A stretch of 16,021 nt of DNA from CAZJBH01 sp964544485 (GCA_964544485.1 CAZJBH010000012.1:1-16021), one strand, 5' to 3'. Shown: positions 1 through 6,728, numbered from the stretch's first letter. Numbers and translations: made by a program. The notes: a model not told the origin generated them from the sequence alone.

Positions 1-1272
1 AAAGATAAGCAAAACGACTACAGCCGTGAACATAAGTTTTAAATGTTTCATTAGATCATGTCCGTCTATTTTCATCATTTTAGCGGAAATTGGATCTTGA
101 GAAACTTTTTCAATTAAATATTTAAGGTGGCGGAGTTTATAAGGAACTGCTTTAGGGCAACCACTGCCTAATCGATCAGCTACTCTTAATTGAATTAACT
201 CTTTTATATTACTTTTTCCTACTCTGCGCAAGAGTCGTCTGACTCCAGTTTCAGAAACTTCATCTACATTATAGACAAACATATGGTTTCTGACCAGCAA
301 AACTATTTTTTTAATTGTTTTTTTAGGAAATTTTAAGCGGGTTAAAATTCTAAAAGCAATTTTAGCGCCTAAAATATCATGATTGTAAAAAGTTGATTCT
401 GTCCCGTCTCCTTGTTTGGTTTCGGGTTTGGCAATATCATGCAGCAAAGCAGCTAAGCGAACTTCCAGATTGTAATTTCTTTTAGCCGCGAATTTAAGAG
501 AAAGAACAGCATGCTGATAAATTGTGTAAATATGGTGTTTATTTTGATCAATTCCAATCCCTTTTTCTAATTCTGGAATAATATATTTTAAAAGCTGAGT
601 TTGTTTCAATTTATTAATTCCTTGGTCTGGCTGTTCAGACATAATGATTTGAATCAATTCGTCTCTAATTCTTTCTTTAGCGATAGCGCGCAGCCAAGAG
701 CTATTTTTTTTAATTGCTTGTTTGGTTTTTGTTTCAATCTTAAACTTTAATTGACAAGCTAAACGAACCGCTCTCAGCATTCTTAAAGCATCTTCATTAA
801 AGCGTTTATGCGGCTCCCCAACCGCTTTTATTTTTTTGTTAGCCAGATCTTTTTGTCCGTTAAATAAATCAATAATTTCTTTATCTTTGTTTAGGGCTAA
901 TGCGTTAATAGTAAAGTCGCGCCGAGCTAAATCCTTATTCAGCTTTTTAGTAAATTTAACTTTATCAGGATGGCGCTTGTCTGAATATTTTTGTTCAGTT
1001 CGAAAAGTAGTGATCTCAATTTGTTGTAAATTCGGCTTTTTATTTTTTGTTTTAACTGTAATTGTGCCAAATTGTTTAGAATTAGCGCTAAAACTGTTTG
1101 GAAATAGTTTTTGAATTTGTTCAGGTTTGGCGCTAGTAGTAATATCCCAGTCTTTTGGCTCTTTTCCAAGTAAAAGATCGCGTACGCAGCCGCCAACTGC
1201 ATAAGCTTCAAACTTGTTTTTTTCAAGTTTATTTAAAATATTTAAAATTGTTTTAGGAATTTTTATTTCCAT
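1..1272 (-). CDS. cca: CCA-adding tRNA nucleotidyltransferase with HD domain, 3' end cut by window edge
   Basis: Adds or repairs the 3' CCA of tRNAs in the cytoplasm. 424 codons are visible from ATG at 1272 to the window edge with no stop. The nucleotidyltransferase head has the GG motif (YAVGGCVRDLLLG, residues 24-36), the catalytic pair D41/D43 (DWDI), the RRDFTINALA motif (117-126) and EDALRMLRAVR (160-170). An HD domain follows, with H278/D279 in LLHDIAKPE and a second His-Asp at NHD (298-299). The start gives the family's normal N-terminus; no SD is visible. It is divergent from the tRNA unit beginning at 1342, and neither tRNA there encodes CCA, so the enzyme is needed for them. Oddity: after IDGHDLMKHLKL (402-413) the family normally continues with a Pro-Gly-Pro-type motif, whereas here the last 11 codons read MFTAVVVLLIF. 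The family call is secure; the end is suspect. Confidence 0.93.
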   Translation of the reverse strand, partial: MEIKIPKTILNILNKLEKNKFEAYAVGGCVRDLLLGKEPKDWDITTSAKPEQIQKLFPNSFSANSKQFGTITVKTKNKKPNLQQIEITTFRTEQKYSDKRHPDKVKFTKKLNKDLARRDFTINALALNKDKEIIDLFNGQKDLANKKIKAVGEPHKRFNEDALRMLRAVRLACQLKFKIETKTKQAIKKNSSWLRAIAKERIRDELIQIIMSEQPDQGINKLKQTQLLKYIIPELEKGIGIDQNKHHIYTIYQHAVLSLKFAAKRNYNLEVRLAALLHDIAKPETKQGDGTESTFYNHDILGAKIAFRILTRLKFPKKTIKKIVLLVRNHMFVYNVDEVSETGVRRLLRRVGKSNIKELIQLRVADRLGSGCPKAVPYKLRHLKYLIEKVSQDPISAKMMKIDGHDLMKHLKLMFTAVVVLLIF

Positions 1273-1301
1273 ACTTGCTGAATCAATCTTCTTATGTTAA
1301 A

Positions 1302-1331
1302 ATCATAGCATACTTGTTAAGGTTAAATCAA
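1302..1331 (-). promoter_or_regulatory. Sigma-70-type promoter for the CCA-adding enzyme
   Basis: On the minus strand, TTGATT (1331-1326), an 18-nt spacer and TATGAT (1307-1302) preceded by TGC (extended -10). This predicts a transcript start near 1296 and a leader of about 24 nt before ATG at 1272. Pattern match only. Confidence 0.5.
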
Positions 1332-1341
1332 TTTTTATTTA

Positions 1342-1584
1342 ATGAAAAATTTTACTAAAAATTTTTTAGTTTTTATTATTATCTTAATTATGTTAATCTT
1401 GGCTGGGTTTTATTTGGTTTTTAAAGATTCTTTTCAAGCAGCGCCAAATCAAACAGAATCAAATCAAACTGAGGGAAATTGCCAGGATTTATGCGGTAAT
1501 GGAGAATGTGAAGAAATAGTTTGCCAGGCAATTGGCTGTCCTTGTTCAGAAACTCCAGAAACTTGTCCGCAAGATTGTGAATAA
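1342..1584 (+). CDS. Small membrane-anchored or secreted Cys-rich protein
   Basis: 80 residues. Residues 9-27 form one hydrophobic segment (LVFIIILIMLILAGFYLVF) after a short basic N-terminus, so the protein is probably anchored or exported by an uncleaved signal. A polar linker (NQTESNQTEG, 36-45) leads to a compact domain with eight cysteines at 47, 51, 56, 61, 66, 68, 75 and 79. The pattern CGNGECEE followed by ETPETCPQDC resembles short Cys motifs seen in many Patescibacterial and archaeal secreted proteins. Cys residues suggest disulfides or metal binding outside the membrane; no function can be named. The stop lies only 5 nt before tRNA-Arg, so mRNA and tRNAs may be one transcript. No SD precedes the ATG. 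I am confident it is a real gene and unsure of its role. Confidence 0.72.
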   Translation: MKNFTKNFLVFIIILIMLILAGFYLVFKDSFQAAPNQTESNQTEGNCQDLCGNGECEEIVCQAIGCPCSETPETCPQDCE

Positions 1585-1589
1585 TTTTT

Positions 1590-1662
1590 GCGCCTGTAGC
1601 TCAATGGATAGAGCGGCTGGCTTCGGACCAGCAGGTTAGGGGTTCGAGTCCTCTCAGGCGCT
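1590..1662 (+). tRNA. tRNA-Arg (anticodon TCG)
   Basis: A cloverleaf folds completely: acceptor GCGCCTG/CAGGCGC, D arm GCTC/GAGC with loop AATGGATA, anticodon stem GCTGG/CCAGC with loop CTTCGGA (anticodon TCG), and T arm AGGGG/CCTCT (one G-T pair) with loop TTCGAGT. A20, a known arginine identity base, fits the D loop. The discriminator is T, unusual for Arg. CCA is not encoded. The tRNA reads CGA, a codon used conspicuously often in the ATPase gene at 14662. Confidence 0.95.
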
Positions 1663-1673
1663 CTGAGAAATTT

Positions 1674-1744
1674 GCCCCCATAACTCAATGGCAGAGTAGC
1701 TGGCTCTTAACCAGTTAATTCAGGTTCGAGTCCTGATGGGGGTA
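1674..1744 (+). tRNA. tRNA-Lys (anticodon CTT)
   Basis: Acceptor GCCCCCA/TGGGGGT, D arm ACTC/GAGT, anticodon stem GCTGG/CCAGT with loop CTCTTAA (anticodon CTT, reads AAG), T arm TCAGG/CCTGA with loop TTCGAGT, discriminator A. The first acceptor pair is G1-T72, a wobble rather than the usual G-C. CCA is not encoded. It lies 11 nt after tRNA-Arg and is probably cut from the same precursor. Confidence 0.94.
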
Positions 1745-1771
1745 CATTTAAATAGGTTGTGAATAAATAAA

Positions 1772-1800
1772 AGAGGCAGGGAGTTGCCTTTTTTATTTTT
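1772..1800 (+). terminator. Rho-independent terminator after the tRNA pair
   Basis: GGCA (1775-1778) pairs with TGCC (1785-1788); flanking A and T residues lengthen the stem, the loop is GGGAGT, and a T-rich tail runs to 1800. The stem is short, so strength is uncertain, but the position (end of the tRNA unit, just before rpsO) fits. Confidence 0.6.
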
Positions 1801-1812
1801 TTCTGATACAAT
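1784..1812 (+). promoter_or_regulatory. Extended -10 promoter for rpsO
   Basis: TTGCCT (1784-1789), a 17-nt spacer and TACAAT (1807-1812), with TGA directly before the -10. Predicted start is near 1819, giving a leader of about 23 nt. The -35 element lies inside the terminator hairpin of the preceding tRNA unit. Confidence 0.5.
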
Positions 1813-1841
1813 CTAAACAGTTTTTAATTATTAAATGACTT

Positions 1842-2108
1842 ATGTTAAAACAAACTAAAAAATCAAAAATTATTAAAGATCATAAACTTCATGATTCAGA
1901 TACTGGTTCTTCTGAAGTCCAAGTCGCGCTTTTTACTAAGCAGATTGAAGAATTGATAAAACATTTGAAAGAGCATCCTAAGGATAATCATTCTCGTCGG
2001 GGTCTTTTAAAAATGGTTAGCAAGCGGAGAAAGCTTTTAGATTATTTACACAAAGAAGATGAGAAAAGGTATAAAAAGACAATTAAAAAGCTAGGGCTTA
2101 AGAAATAA
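1842..2108 (+). CDS. rpsO: 30S ribosomal protein S15
   Basis: 88 residues, the family's normal length. S15 binds the central domain of 16S rRNA as a primary assembly protein and contacts 23S rRNA in a subunit bridge. Diagnostic stretches are HDSDTGSSEVQVALFTKQIEEL (split by the family's helix 1/2 turn) and NHSRRGLLKMVSKRRKLLDYL. It opens a run with the NYN protein (1-nt gap) and then pnp; the rpsO-pnp pairing is widespread in bacteria. No SD precedes the ATG, as with most genes here. Confidence 0.97.
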   Translation: MLKQTKKSKIIKDHKLHDSDTGSSEVQVALFTKQIEELIKHLKEHPKDNHSRRGLLKMVSKRRKLLDYLHKEDEKRYKKTIKKLGLKK

Positions 2109-2109
2109 T

Positions 2110-2616
2110 ATGCCTATTATCAAACACAAAGAGCAGCGCGTAGCAGTTCTAATTGACGCGCAAAACATGTATCACTCTGCTAAAAATATCTATAAAGCGC
2201 GAGTCAATTTTGCGGAAATTTTAAAAAAAGCGGTTGCCGGAAGAAAATTAATCAGAGCAATTGCTTATGTAATCAGTACTGAATCCGGAGAAGAAAAGAA
2301 TTTTTTTGAAGCCCTGGTTAAGGCCGGAATTGAAACAAGAACAAAAGATTTGCAGATTTTTTTAGGCGGGCTTAAAAAAGCTGATTGGGATGTTGGATTA
2401 ACTGTTGACGCGGTTAAACTTAGTCCTCAATTAGATTCTTTAATTTTAGTTACCGGAGATGGAGATTTTGTGCCTTTAGTTGAATACTTGAAGGCTCATG
2501 GCAGACAGGTTGAAGTAATTGCTTTTTCTAAAAGCGCTTCCTCGCTCTTAGTTGAAAAAGCAGATGATTTTGTTGATTTAGGAGATGAAATTGATAAATA
2601 TTTGATTAAAAAATAA
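2110..2616 (+). CDS. NYN-domain (LabA/DUF88-type, PIN-like) putative RNase
   Basis: 168 residues. The protein is essentially one NYN domain: VAVLIDAQNMY with D16 and N19, ADWDVGLTVDAV with D92/D94/D100, and LVTGDGDFVPLVEYL with D117/D119. These acidic residues form the metal site of PIN/NYN nucleases, so the likely role is metal-dependent RNA cleavage in the cytoplasm. The ATG lies 1 nt after the rpsO stop and pnp follows, so an endonuclease is probably co-made with S15 and the 3' exonuclease PNPase. The acidic set is intact, so I expect an active enzyme; the substrate cannot be read from sequence. Confidence 0.88.
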   Translation: MPIIKHKEQRVAVLIDAQNMYHSAKNIYKARVNFAEILKKAVAGRKLIRAIAYVISTESGEEKNFFEALVKAGIETRTKDLQIFLGGLKKADWDVGLTVDAVKLSPQLDSLILVTGDGDFVPLVEYLKAHGRQVEVIAFSKSASSLLVEKADDFVDLGDEIDKYLIKK

Positions 2617-2663
2617 TTAAGTTAAAGCGTTTGTTGTATTTTGGTTAATTTTAATCTTTGAGC

Positions 2664-2720
2664 TACAAATGATATACGAATATATCATTGATTGTTTGAT
2701 GTATTGGTACATCATTTGTA
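2664..2720 (+). promoter_or_regulatory. Structured pnp leader: twin hairpins closed by an outer stem
   Basis: The outer stem TACAAA (2664-2669) pairs with TTTGTA (2715-2720). Inside are two 7-bp hairpins with 4-nt loops: TGATATA/TATATCA (2670-2687, loop CGAA) and TGATGTA/TACATCA (2697-2714, loop TTGG). All three helices can form together as a three-way junction. The two hairpin stems are identical except for one pair, A-T in the first and G-C in the second. It ends about 48 nt before the chosen pnp start. In E. coli a pnp leader hairpin is the site of autoregulation; that this one does the same is inference. Confidence 0.65.
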
Positions 2721-2767
2721 AGGATTGATTTTTAACTGAATATTTTTAACAGATGCTTTCAGTGTTT

Positions 2768-4897
2768 ATGGAATATAGAAAATATGAACATGAATGGGCT
2801 GGTCGCCAATTGATTGTTGAAATTGGCAAAATGGCTAATCAAGCTAATGGTTCAGCTTTAATCACTTATGGCCAGACCGTGGTTTTAGCCACTTGCGTTG
2901 CATCTAAAGATGTAAAAAAGGTTGATTATCTGCCTTTATCAGTTCAATACGAAGAAAAATTATACGCTGCTGGCAAAATTAAGAGCAGTCGTTTTATGAA
3001 ACGGGAAGGTATGACTACCGAAGAAGCGGTTTTAACCGGAAGAATGATTGATCGAACGATTCGTCCTTGTCTAAATCAATTAATCAGGAATGATATTCAG
3101 GTGGTTTTAACCGTGCTTTCTTTTGACAAAGAGAATGATCCTGATATTCCAGCTATGATTGGCGCTTCTTTAGCTTTGGGATTAGCTGGGTTTGATTGGG
3201 CTGGACCAATTGGCGGAGTTAGAATAGCCCGTCGCTTGGTTTCTGAAGGAGAAGAAAAATGGGTGCTTAATCCAACTTATGATATTCGTGAAAAAAGTGA
3301 TTTTGATTTAGTCATTGCCGGATTAGAAGATAAAGTAAATATGCTTGAAGGGGGAGCTCATGAAATCAAAGAAGAAATTTTGGTTTCTGCTATAGAATAT
3401 GTTTTGCCTCAAATTAAAAGCATTATTGATTTTCAAAAAAAGATTATTCAAGAAAATCAGTCAAAAACTTTAAAATTAAATCATAAAGAGATTCAGCCTG
3501 AATTAAAGAAAAAAGCGATTGAATGGCTTGGAGATAAGCTTGAAAAAGCAATTTACCAGCCAGATAAAGAAACTTATCAAAAAGAAATGGATGGATTAAA
3601 AGAAGAGCTGATCTCTGCTCTTTTAGATGAGAAAGATTTATCTTATGAAGATAAAAAAGAGCAGCTTGAATATATTTATGATCAGCAAACAGATGAGATA
3701 GTCCATAAAAATATATTAGCTTCAGATAAAAGACCGGATAATAGAAAATTAGATCAAGTTCGGCCAATCAAGGCTGAAGTAGGGATTTTGCCGCGGACGC
3801 ATGGTTCAGCTCTTTTTCAAAGAGGGGAAACTCAAGCGCTTTCTACTGTTACTTTAGGAGCTCCGGGAGAAAATCAATTATTTGATAATATGGAACTGGA
3901 AGAATCTAAGCATTTTATTCATCACTATTATTTCCCTCCTTATTGTACTGGAGAAACCGGCCGCATAGGCGGTCCTGGAAGAAGAGAAATCGGACATGGC
4001 GCTTTAGCTGAACGGGCTTTAAGCATGATCGCTCCAAACAAAGAATCTTTCCCTTATACTATTCGCGCAGTTTCAGAAATTTTATCTTCAAACGGTTCTT
4101 CTTCAATGGCTTCAATTTGCGGCTCTTCGCTTGCATTGATGGATGCCGGAGCCCCGATAAAAAGGCATCTTAGCGGAGTAGCTATGGGTTTGATTCTTGA
4201 TCCAGATAGAGAAGGGTATAAGATTTTGACTGATATCCAAGGCCCGGAAGACCATCATGGAGATATGGATTGCAAGGTTGCTGGCACAGAAAAAGGAGTG
4301 ACAGCGGTTCAAATGGATGTTAAAATAGACGGAGTAACTCTTGATATTTTAAAAAATACTTTTGAGCAAGCCAAGAAAGGCCGTTTAGATATTTTAGCAA
4401 AAATGCAGGAAGCTATTTCTGAACCAAGAAAAGAATTATCAATTTGGGCGCCTAGGGTAATGACTCTCAAAATAAATCCTGATAAAATTAAAAATGTTAT
4501 TGGTCCAGGCGGAAAAATGATTAATGAAATTGTTGATCAAACCGGAGCCAAGATTGATATTGAGGATGATGGCTTGGTAAATATTAGTTCAAATGATGAA
4601 GAAGGGGCTGAAAAAGCTTTAGAATGGGTGAAAAATTTAACCCGGGAAGTAAAACCAGGCGAAGTTTTTCAAGGGAAAGTGGTTAAAATAGCTGATTTCG
4701 GCGCTTTTGTAGAAATTCTTCCAGGCCAAGAAGGACTGGTTCATATTTCAGAAATGGCTGATCATCATGTTGATAAAGTAGAAGATATTCTTAAAACCGG
4801 ACAAATGGTTCCGGTTAAAGTTAAGCAAATAGATGAGCAAGGCAGAATTAAATTAACTATGCGTTGCGAAGCTAAAAAAGAAGATAAAAATAAGTAA
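2768..4897 (+). CDS. pnp: Polyribonucleotide nucleotidyltransferase (PNPase)
   Basis: Phosphorolytic 3'-5' exoribonuclease that degrades mRNA and can add tails; it works as a trimer. With this start it has 709 residues, normal length. Domains in order: RNase PH 1 (about 5-140), helical linker, RNase PH 2 (from about 330) with the GSSSMAS loop at 443-449 and catalytic D495/D501 in EDHHGDMD, KH domain (about 568-620, IGPGGK at 578-583) and S1 domain (about 631-700, GEVFQGKVVKIADFGAFVE). I chose ATG 2768 because MEYRKYEHEWAGR matches the usual family start; an in-frame ATG at 2753 would add five residues, and neither has an SD. It sits downstream of rpsO and the NYN nuclease, behind a structured leader. 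Confidence 0.95.
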   Translation: MEYRKYEHEWAGRQLIVEIGKMANQANGSALITYGQTVVLATCVASKDVKKVDYLPLSVQYEEKLYAAGKIKSSRFMKREGMTTEEAVLTGRMIDRTIRPCLNQLIRNDIQVVLTVLSFDKENDPDIPAMIGASLALGLAGFDWAGPIGGVRIARRLVSEGEEKWVLNPTYDIREKSDFDLVIAGLEDKVNMLEGGAHEIKEEILVSAIEYVLPQIKSIIDFQKKIIQENQSKTLKLNHKEIQPELKKKAIEWLGDKLEKAIYQPDKETYQKEMDGLKEELISALLDEKDLSYEDKKEQLEYIYDQQTDEIVHKNILASDKRPDNRKLDQVRPIKAEVGILPRTHGSALFQRGETQALSTVTLGAPGENQLFDNMELEESKHFIHHYYFPPYCTGETGRIGGPGRREIGHGALAERALSMIAPNKESFPYTIRAVSEILSSNGSSSMASICGSSLALMDAGAPIKRHLSGVAMGLILDPDREGYKILTDIQGPEDHHGDMDCKVAGTEKGVTAVQMDVKIDGVTLDILKNTFEQAKKGRLDILAKMQEAISEPRKELSIWAPRVMTLKINPDKIKNVIGPGGKMINEIVDQTGAKIDIEDDGLVNISSNDEEGAEKALEWVKNLTREVKPGEVFQGKVVKIADFGAFVEILPGQEGLVHISEMADHHVDKVEDILKTGQMVPVKVKQIDEQGRIKLTMRCEAKKEDKNK

Positions 4898-4908
4898 TTT
4901 TTAATCTG

Positions 4909-4933
4909 AAGCTTGAAACTTAAAGCTTGAAAC
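4909..4933 (+). repeat. Tandem direct repeat AAGCTTGAAAC
   Basis: AAGCTTGAAAC occurs at 4909-4919 and again at 4923-4933, a 14-nt period, just after the pnp stop and before the inverted repeat at 4935. The period is more than one helical turn. It may be a regulator site or leftover duplication; nothing decides. Confidence 0.6.
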
Positions 4934-4934
4934 A

Positions 4935-4963
4935 TTTTAGAATCTGATTCTAAAAAAGGAGGT
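4935..4963 (+). promoter_or_regulatory. Inverted repeat abutting a perfect Shine-Dalgarno
   Basis: TTTTAGAATC (4935-4944) and GATTCTAAAA (4946-4955) form a 10-nt inverted repeat around one central T, practical as an 8-bp hairpin with a 5-nt loop. It runs directly into AAGGAGGT (4956-4963), a full SD. Folding would place a stem right beside the SD and could affect its access; as DNA it is also a good operator. It lacks a T-tract, so it is not a plus-strand terminator. Confidence 0.6.
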
Positions 4964-4966
4964 TTC

Positions 4967-4984
4967 ATGTTTTTAAAGTTTTAA
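4967..4984 (+). CDS. Five-codon mini-ORF (leader peptide or first part of the next gene)
   Basis: ATG TTT TTA AAG TTT TAA encodes MFLKF and is preceded by SD AAGGAGGT with 3 nt between. The 18-nt frame is out of phase with the gene at 5002. T TTA AAG (4972-4978) is a slippery heptamer; a -1 slip there gives an open frame through 5002 into the membrane protein. Alternatives are a translated leader with re-initiation at GTG 5002, or a one-base indel in the T run, which would restore MFFKVLILSSIIVDKK. Translation is likely given the SD; which reading is right is unknown. Confidence 0.45.
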   Translation: MFLKF

Positions 4985-5001
4985 TTCTTTCAAGTATTAT
5001 C

Positions 5002-6015
5002 GTGGATAAAAAAATTGCTGCTAATTCTAATCATAGCGCTAATCCTTATCTTCGGACTATGAACCAAGATTTAGCGCGGGTAAAAGGCGAGTCTTTGCCA
5101 AATAAAGTTAAGCCCGAAAATAAAGCTAAGCAAGCAGCTCCTCCTGCCAGTTTGCCTGTGGCAGAGTCAAACGTTTTAAAAGATAAGCCTAAAGATAAGC
5201 CTAAGGCTAAACAATTAGCAAGCAAAAAACCGGTTCAAAAAAAGAAATATAATAAAGTTGTATTTATTTTAATTGGCGCAATAGTTTTGGCAATTATTGG
5301 TCTAGGTGGATTCTTTTATTGGTATAACTATTTAAAGCCAATTAACACGGAACCTCAGCCTTTAATTACTCATTTTGAATGTTTAGATAACCAATGTTTA
5401 GAAATTGAAGGAGAAGGATTAAATGAATGCGTTTCTGATCAAGACTGTTTAGAATTGATAGAACCAGAAGCTTTATTGCCAGTTAGTTTGTCTGAATCAA
5501 TAGAATCAGAGGGTCTTTTAAATGAAGAGCTTGAATCTTTATTAAATCAAAAACAAGCTGAGGATAGTTTAAAACAAATTTTAATTATTCAAGGAAATAG
5601 TTATTTGTCTTTTGATTCTTTATTAAAAGAAATGAATCTTAGTTTTCCTGAAGCAATAATGAGCTTAATCGCTACTTCAACAAATAATTATACTTTGTTT
5701 AGCTATGGAGAGGGATTGGAAAATAGGCTAGGCTTGGTTATCCAAATGAAGCAAGCTCAAGGATTAAGAGAGGAATTAAAAAATTGGGAATTGCAAATGC
5801 CTCAAGATTTAATGCCTTTGCTATTGCAGCAACGAATACCTTCAAGTTCAAGCGAATCTTTTTTGGATAATACTTACCAAGAAACAGCAATTCGGTATTT
5901 AAATTTTCCAACTTCTGATTTAGCTTTAGATTACGCTTTAATTGAAGATAAATTAATTATTACAACTTCTAAGAAGAGCATGTTTAAGGCTATTCAAGAA
6001 TTAAAATCAGATTAA
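5002..6015 (+). CDS. Single-pass membrane protein with extracellular Cys motif, possibly DUF3352-like
   Basis: 337 residues from GTG 5002. Residues 1-84 are polar and Lys/Pro-rich with a DKPKDKPK repeat, so likely disordered and cytoplasmic. Residues 85-109 are one membrane helix. Outside lies a four-Cys motif (C127, C132, C143, C149; form C....C..........C.....C), common in Patescibacterial surface proteins, then a globular domain ending in ALIEDKLIITTSKKSM, reminiscent of DUF3352-type proteins. The C-terminus resembles that of the next gene (AQIKDYFIVSNSLETLKQ), so the two look paralogous. GTG has no SD of its own; the only SD nearby serves the mini-ORF at 4967, leaving the true N-terminus open. 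ATG 5059 is another candidate. Function unknown. Confidence 0.7.
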   Translation: MDKKIAANSNHSANPYLRTMNQDLARVKGESLPNKVKPENKAKQAAPPASLPVAESNVLKDKPKDKPKAKQLASKKPVQKKKYNKVVFILIGAIVLAIIGLGGFFYWYNYLKPINTEPQPLITHFECLDNQCLEIEGEGLNECVSDQDCLELIEPEALLPVSLSESIESEGLLNEELESLLNQKQAEDSLKQILIIQGNSYLSFDSLLKEMNLSFPEAIMSLIATSTNNYTLFSYGEGLENRLGLVIQMKQAQGLREELKNWELQMPQDLMPLLLQQRIPSSSSESFLDNTYQETAIRYLNFPTSDLALDYALIEDKLIITTSKKSMFKAIQELKSD

Positions 6016-6029
6016 TTTTAGTTTAAAAT

Positions 6030-6728
6030 ATGGGAAAAATTAAAATTAAAAAAGATCTGGTTTATCAAGAAACAGATAATAGGCAGCAGCTTGATTTGAA
6101 AAATCAGCCTAAAGCAAGCAAATTTAAGAGAAATTCGCGATTTTGGCTGTTTTTAAGCCTTTTCTTATTAATTGTTTTAGTTATTCTTAGCTTAAAATGG
6201 TATTTAGATAAGCCAATTCAAGATAATTTTAAAGGTTTAATTTCAGGAAAAAGCGTAATCTATAGTTCAATTGATCAGCAAGCGCTTTATTCTCAAACTT
6301 CTCCTTTTTACCAATTTTTACGGGAAAATCATTTTTATGCTCCGGCAATTAGCAAGATTGAAAACTATTTTAATCAAGCTGGCTTAAATTATTCTGAAAT
6401 AATTTCAAATGGTTTTAAAAGTCAGGCTGGATTTATCTTATTGCCGGCAAATCAAGATTCTCCATTTCCTTTTATTTTAGTCATGGAAAAGAAAAATTCT
6501 TTTTGGGATTTAAATCAAGAGCTTGAAAAAATAGAAAAATATTTTAAAAAAGATTTTAATTATCATACTCAGCTTTATCGTCAAATAAAAATTAAGGTAT
6601 TAAATCCCTTGCAAGAAGTAAAATCTGGATTCCCTGAATATTATGCGTATGCTCAAATAAAGGATTATTTTATTGTTAGCAATTCCTTAGAAACCCTTAA
6701 GCAAACAATTGATAATTTAATTAATTAA
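6030..6728 (+). CDS. Single-pass membrane protein, probable paralogue of the preceding one
   Basis: 232 residues. A basic N-terminal tail (1-36) precedes one membrane helix (about 38-57, FWLFLSLFLLIVLVILSLKW); the remainder, 58-232, should be extracytoplasmic. The end AYAQIKDYFIVSNSLETLKQTI parallels the end of the upstream protein, suggesting duplication with loss of the Cys motif. It starts 14 nt after the upstream stop with no SD and is followed by a strong terminator at 6788, so it closes the rpsO-pnp transcription run. I recognise no catalytic motif. Confidence 0.7.
   Translation: MGKIKIKKDLVYQETDNRQQLDLKNQPKASKFKRNSRFWLFLSLFLLIVLVILSLKWYLDKPIQDNFKGLISGKSVIYSSIDQQALYSQTSPFYQFLRENHFYAPAISKIENYFNQAGLNYSEIISNGFKSQAGFILLPANQDSPFPFILVMEKKNSFWDLNQELEKIEKYFKKDFNYHTQLYRQIKIKVLNPLQEVKSGFPEYYAYAQIKDYFIVSNSLETLKQTIDNLIN

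Noticed and set aside
1464..1688. 74-codon minus-strand ORF across the tRNAs and Cys-rich gene
   Set aside because: It reads through tRNA-Arg in antisense; such ORFs (with RAPERTRTPNL-type text) are a well-known false gene made by tRNA genes.
2753..2767. Earlier ATG for pnp adding MLSVF
   Set aside because: Possible, but it lacks an SD and extends beyond the usual family N-terminus; kept only as an alternative.
4935..4955. Inverted repeat as pnp terminator
   Set aside because: No T tract on the plus strand; an A run and an SD follow instead.
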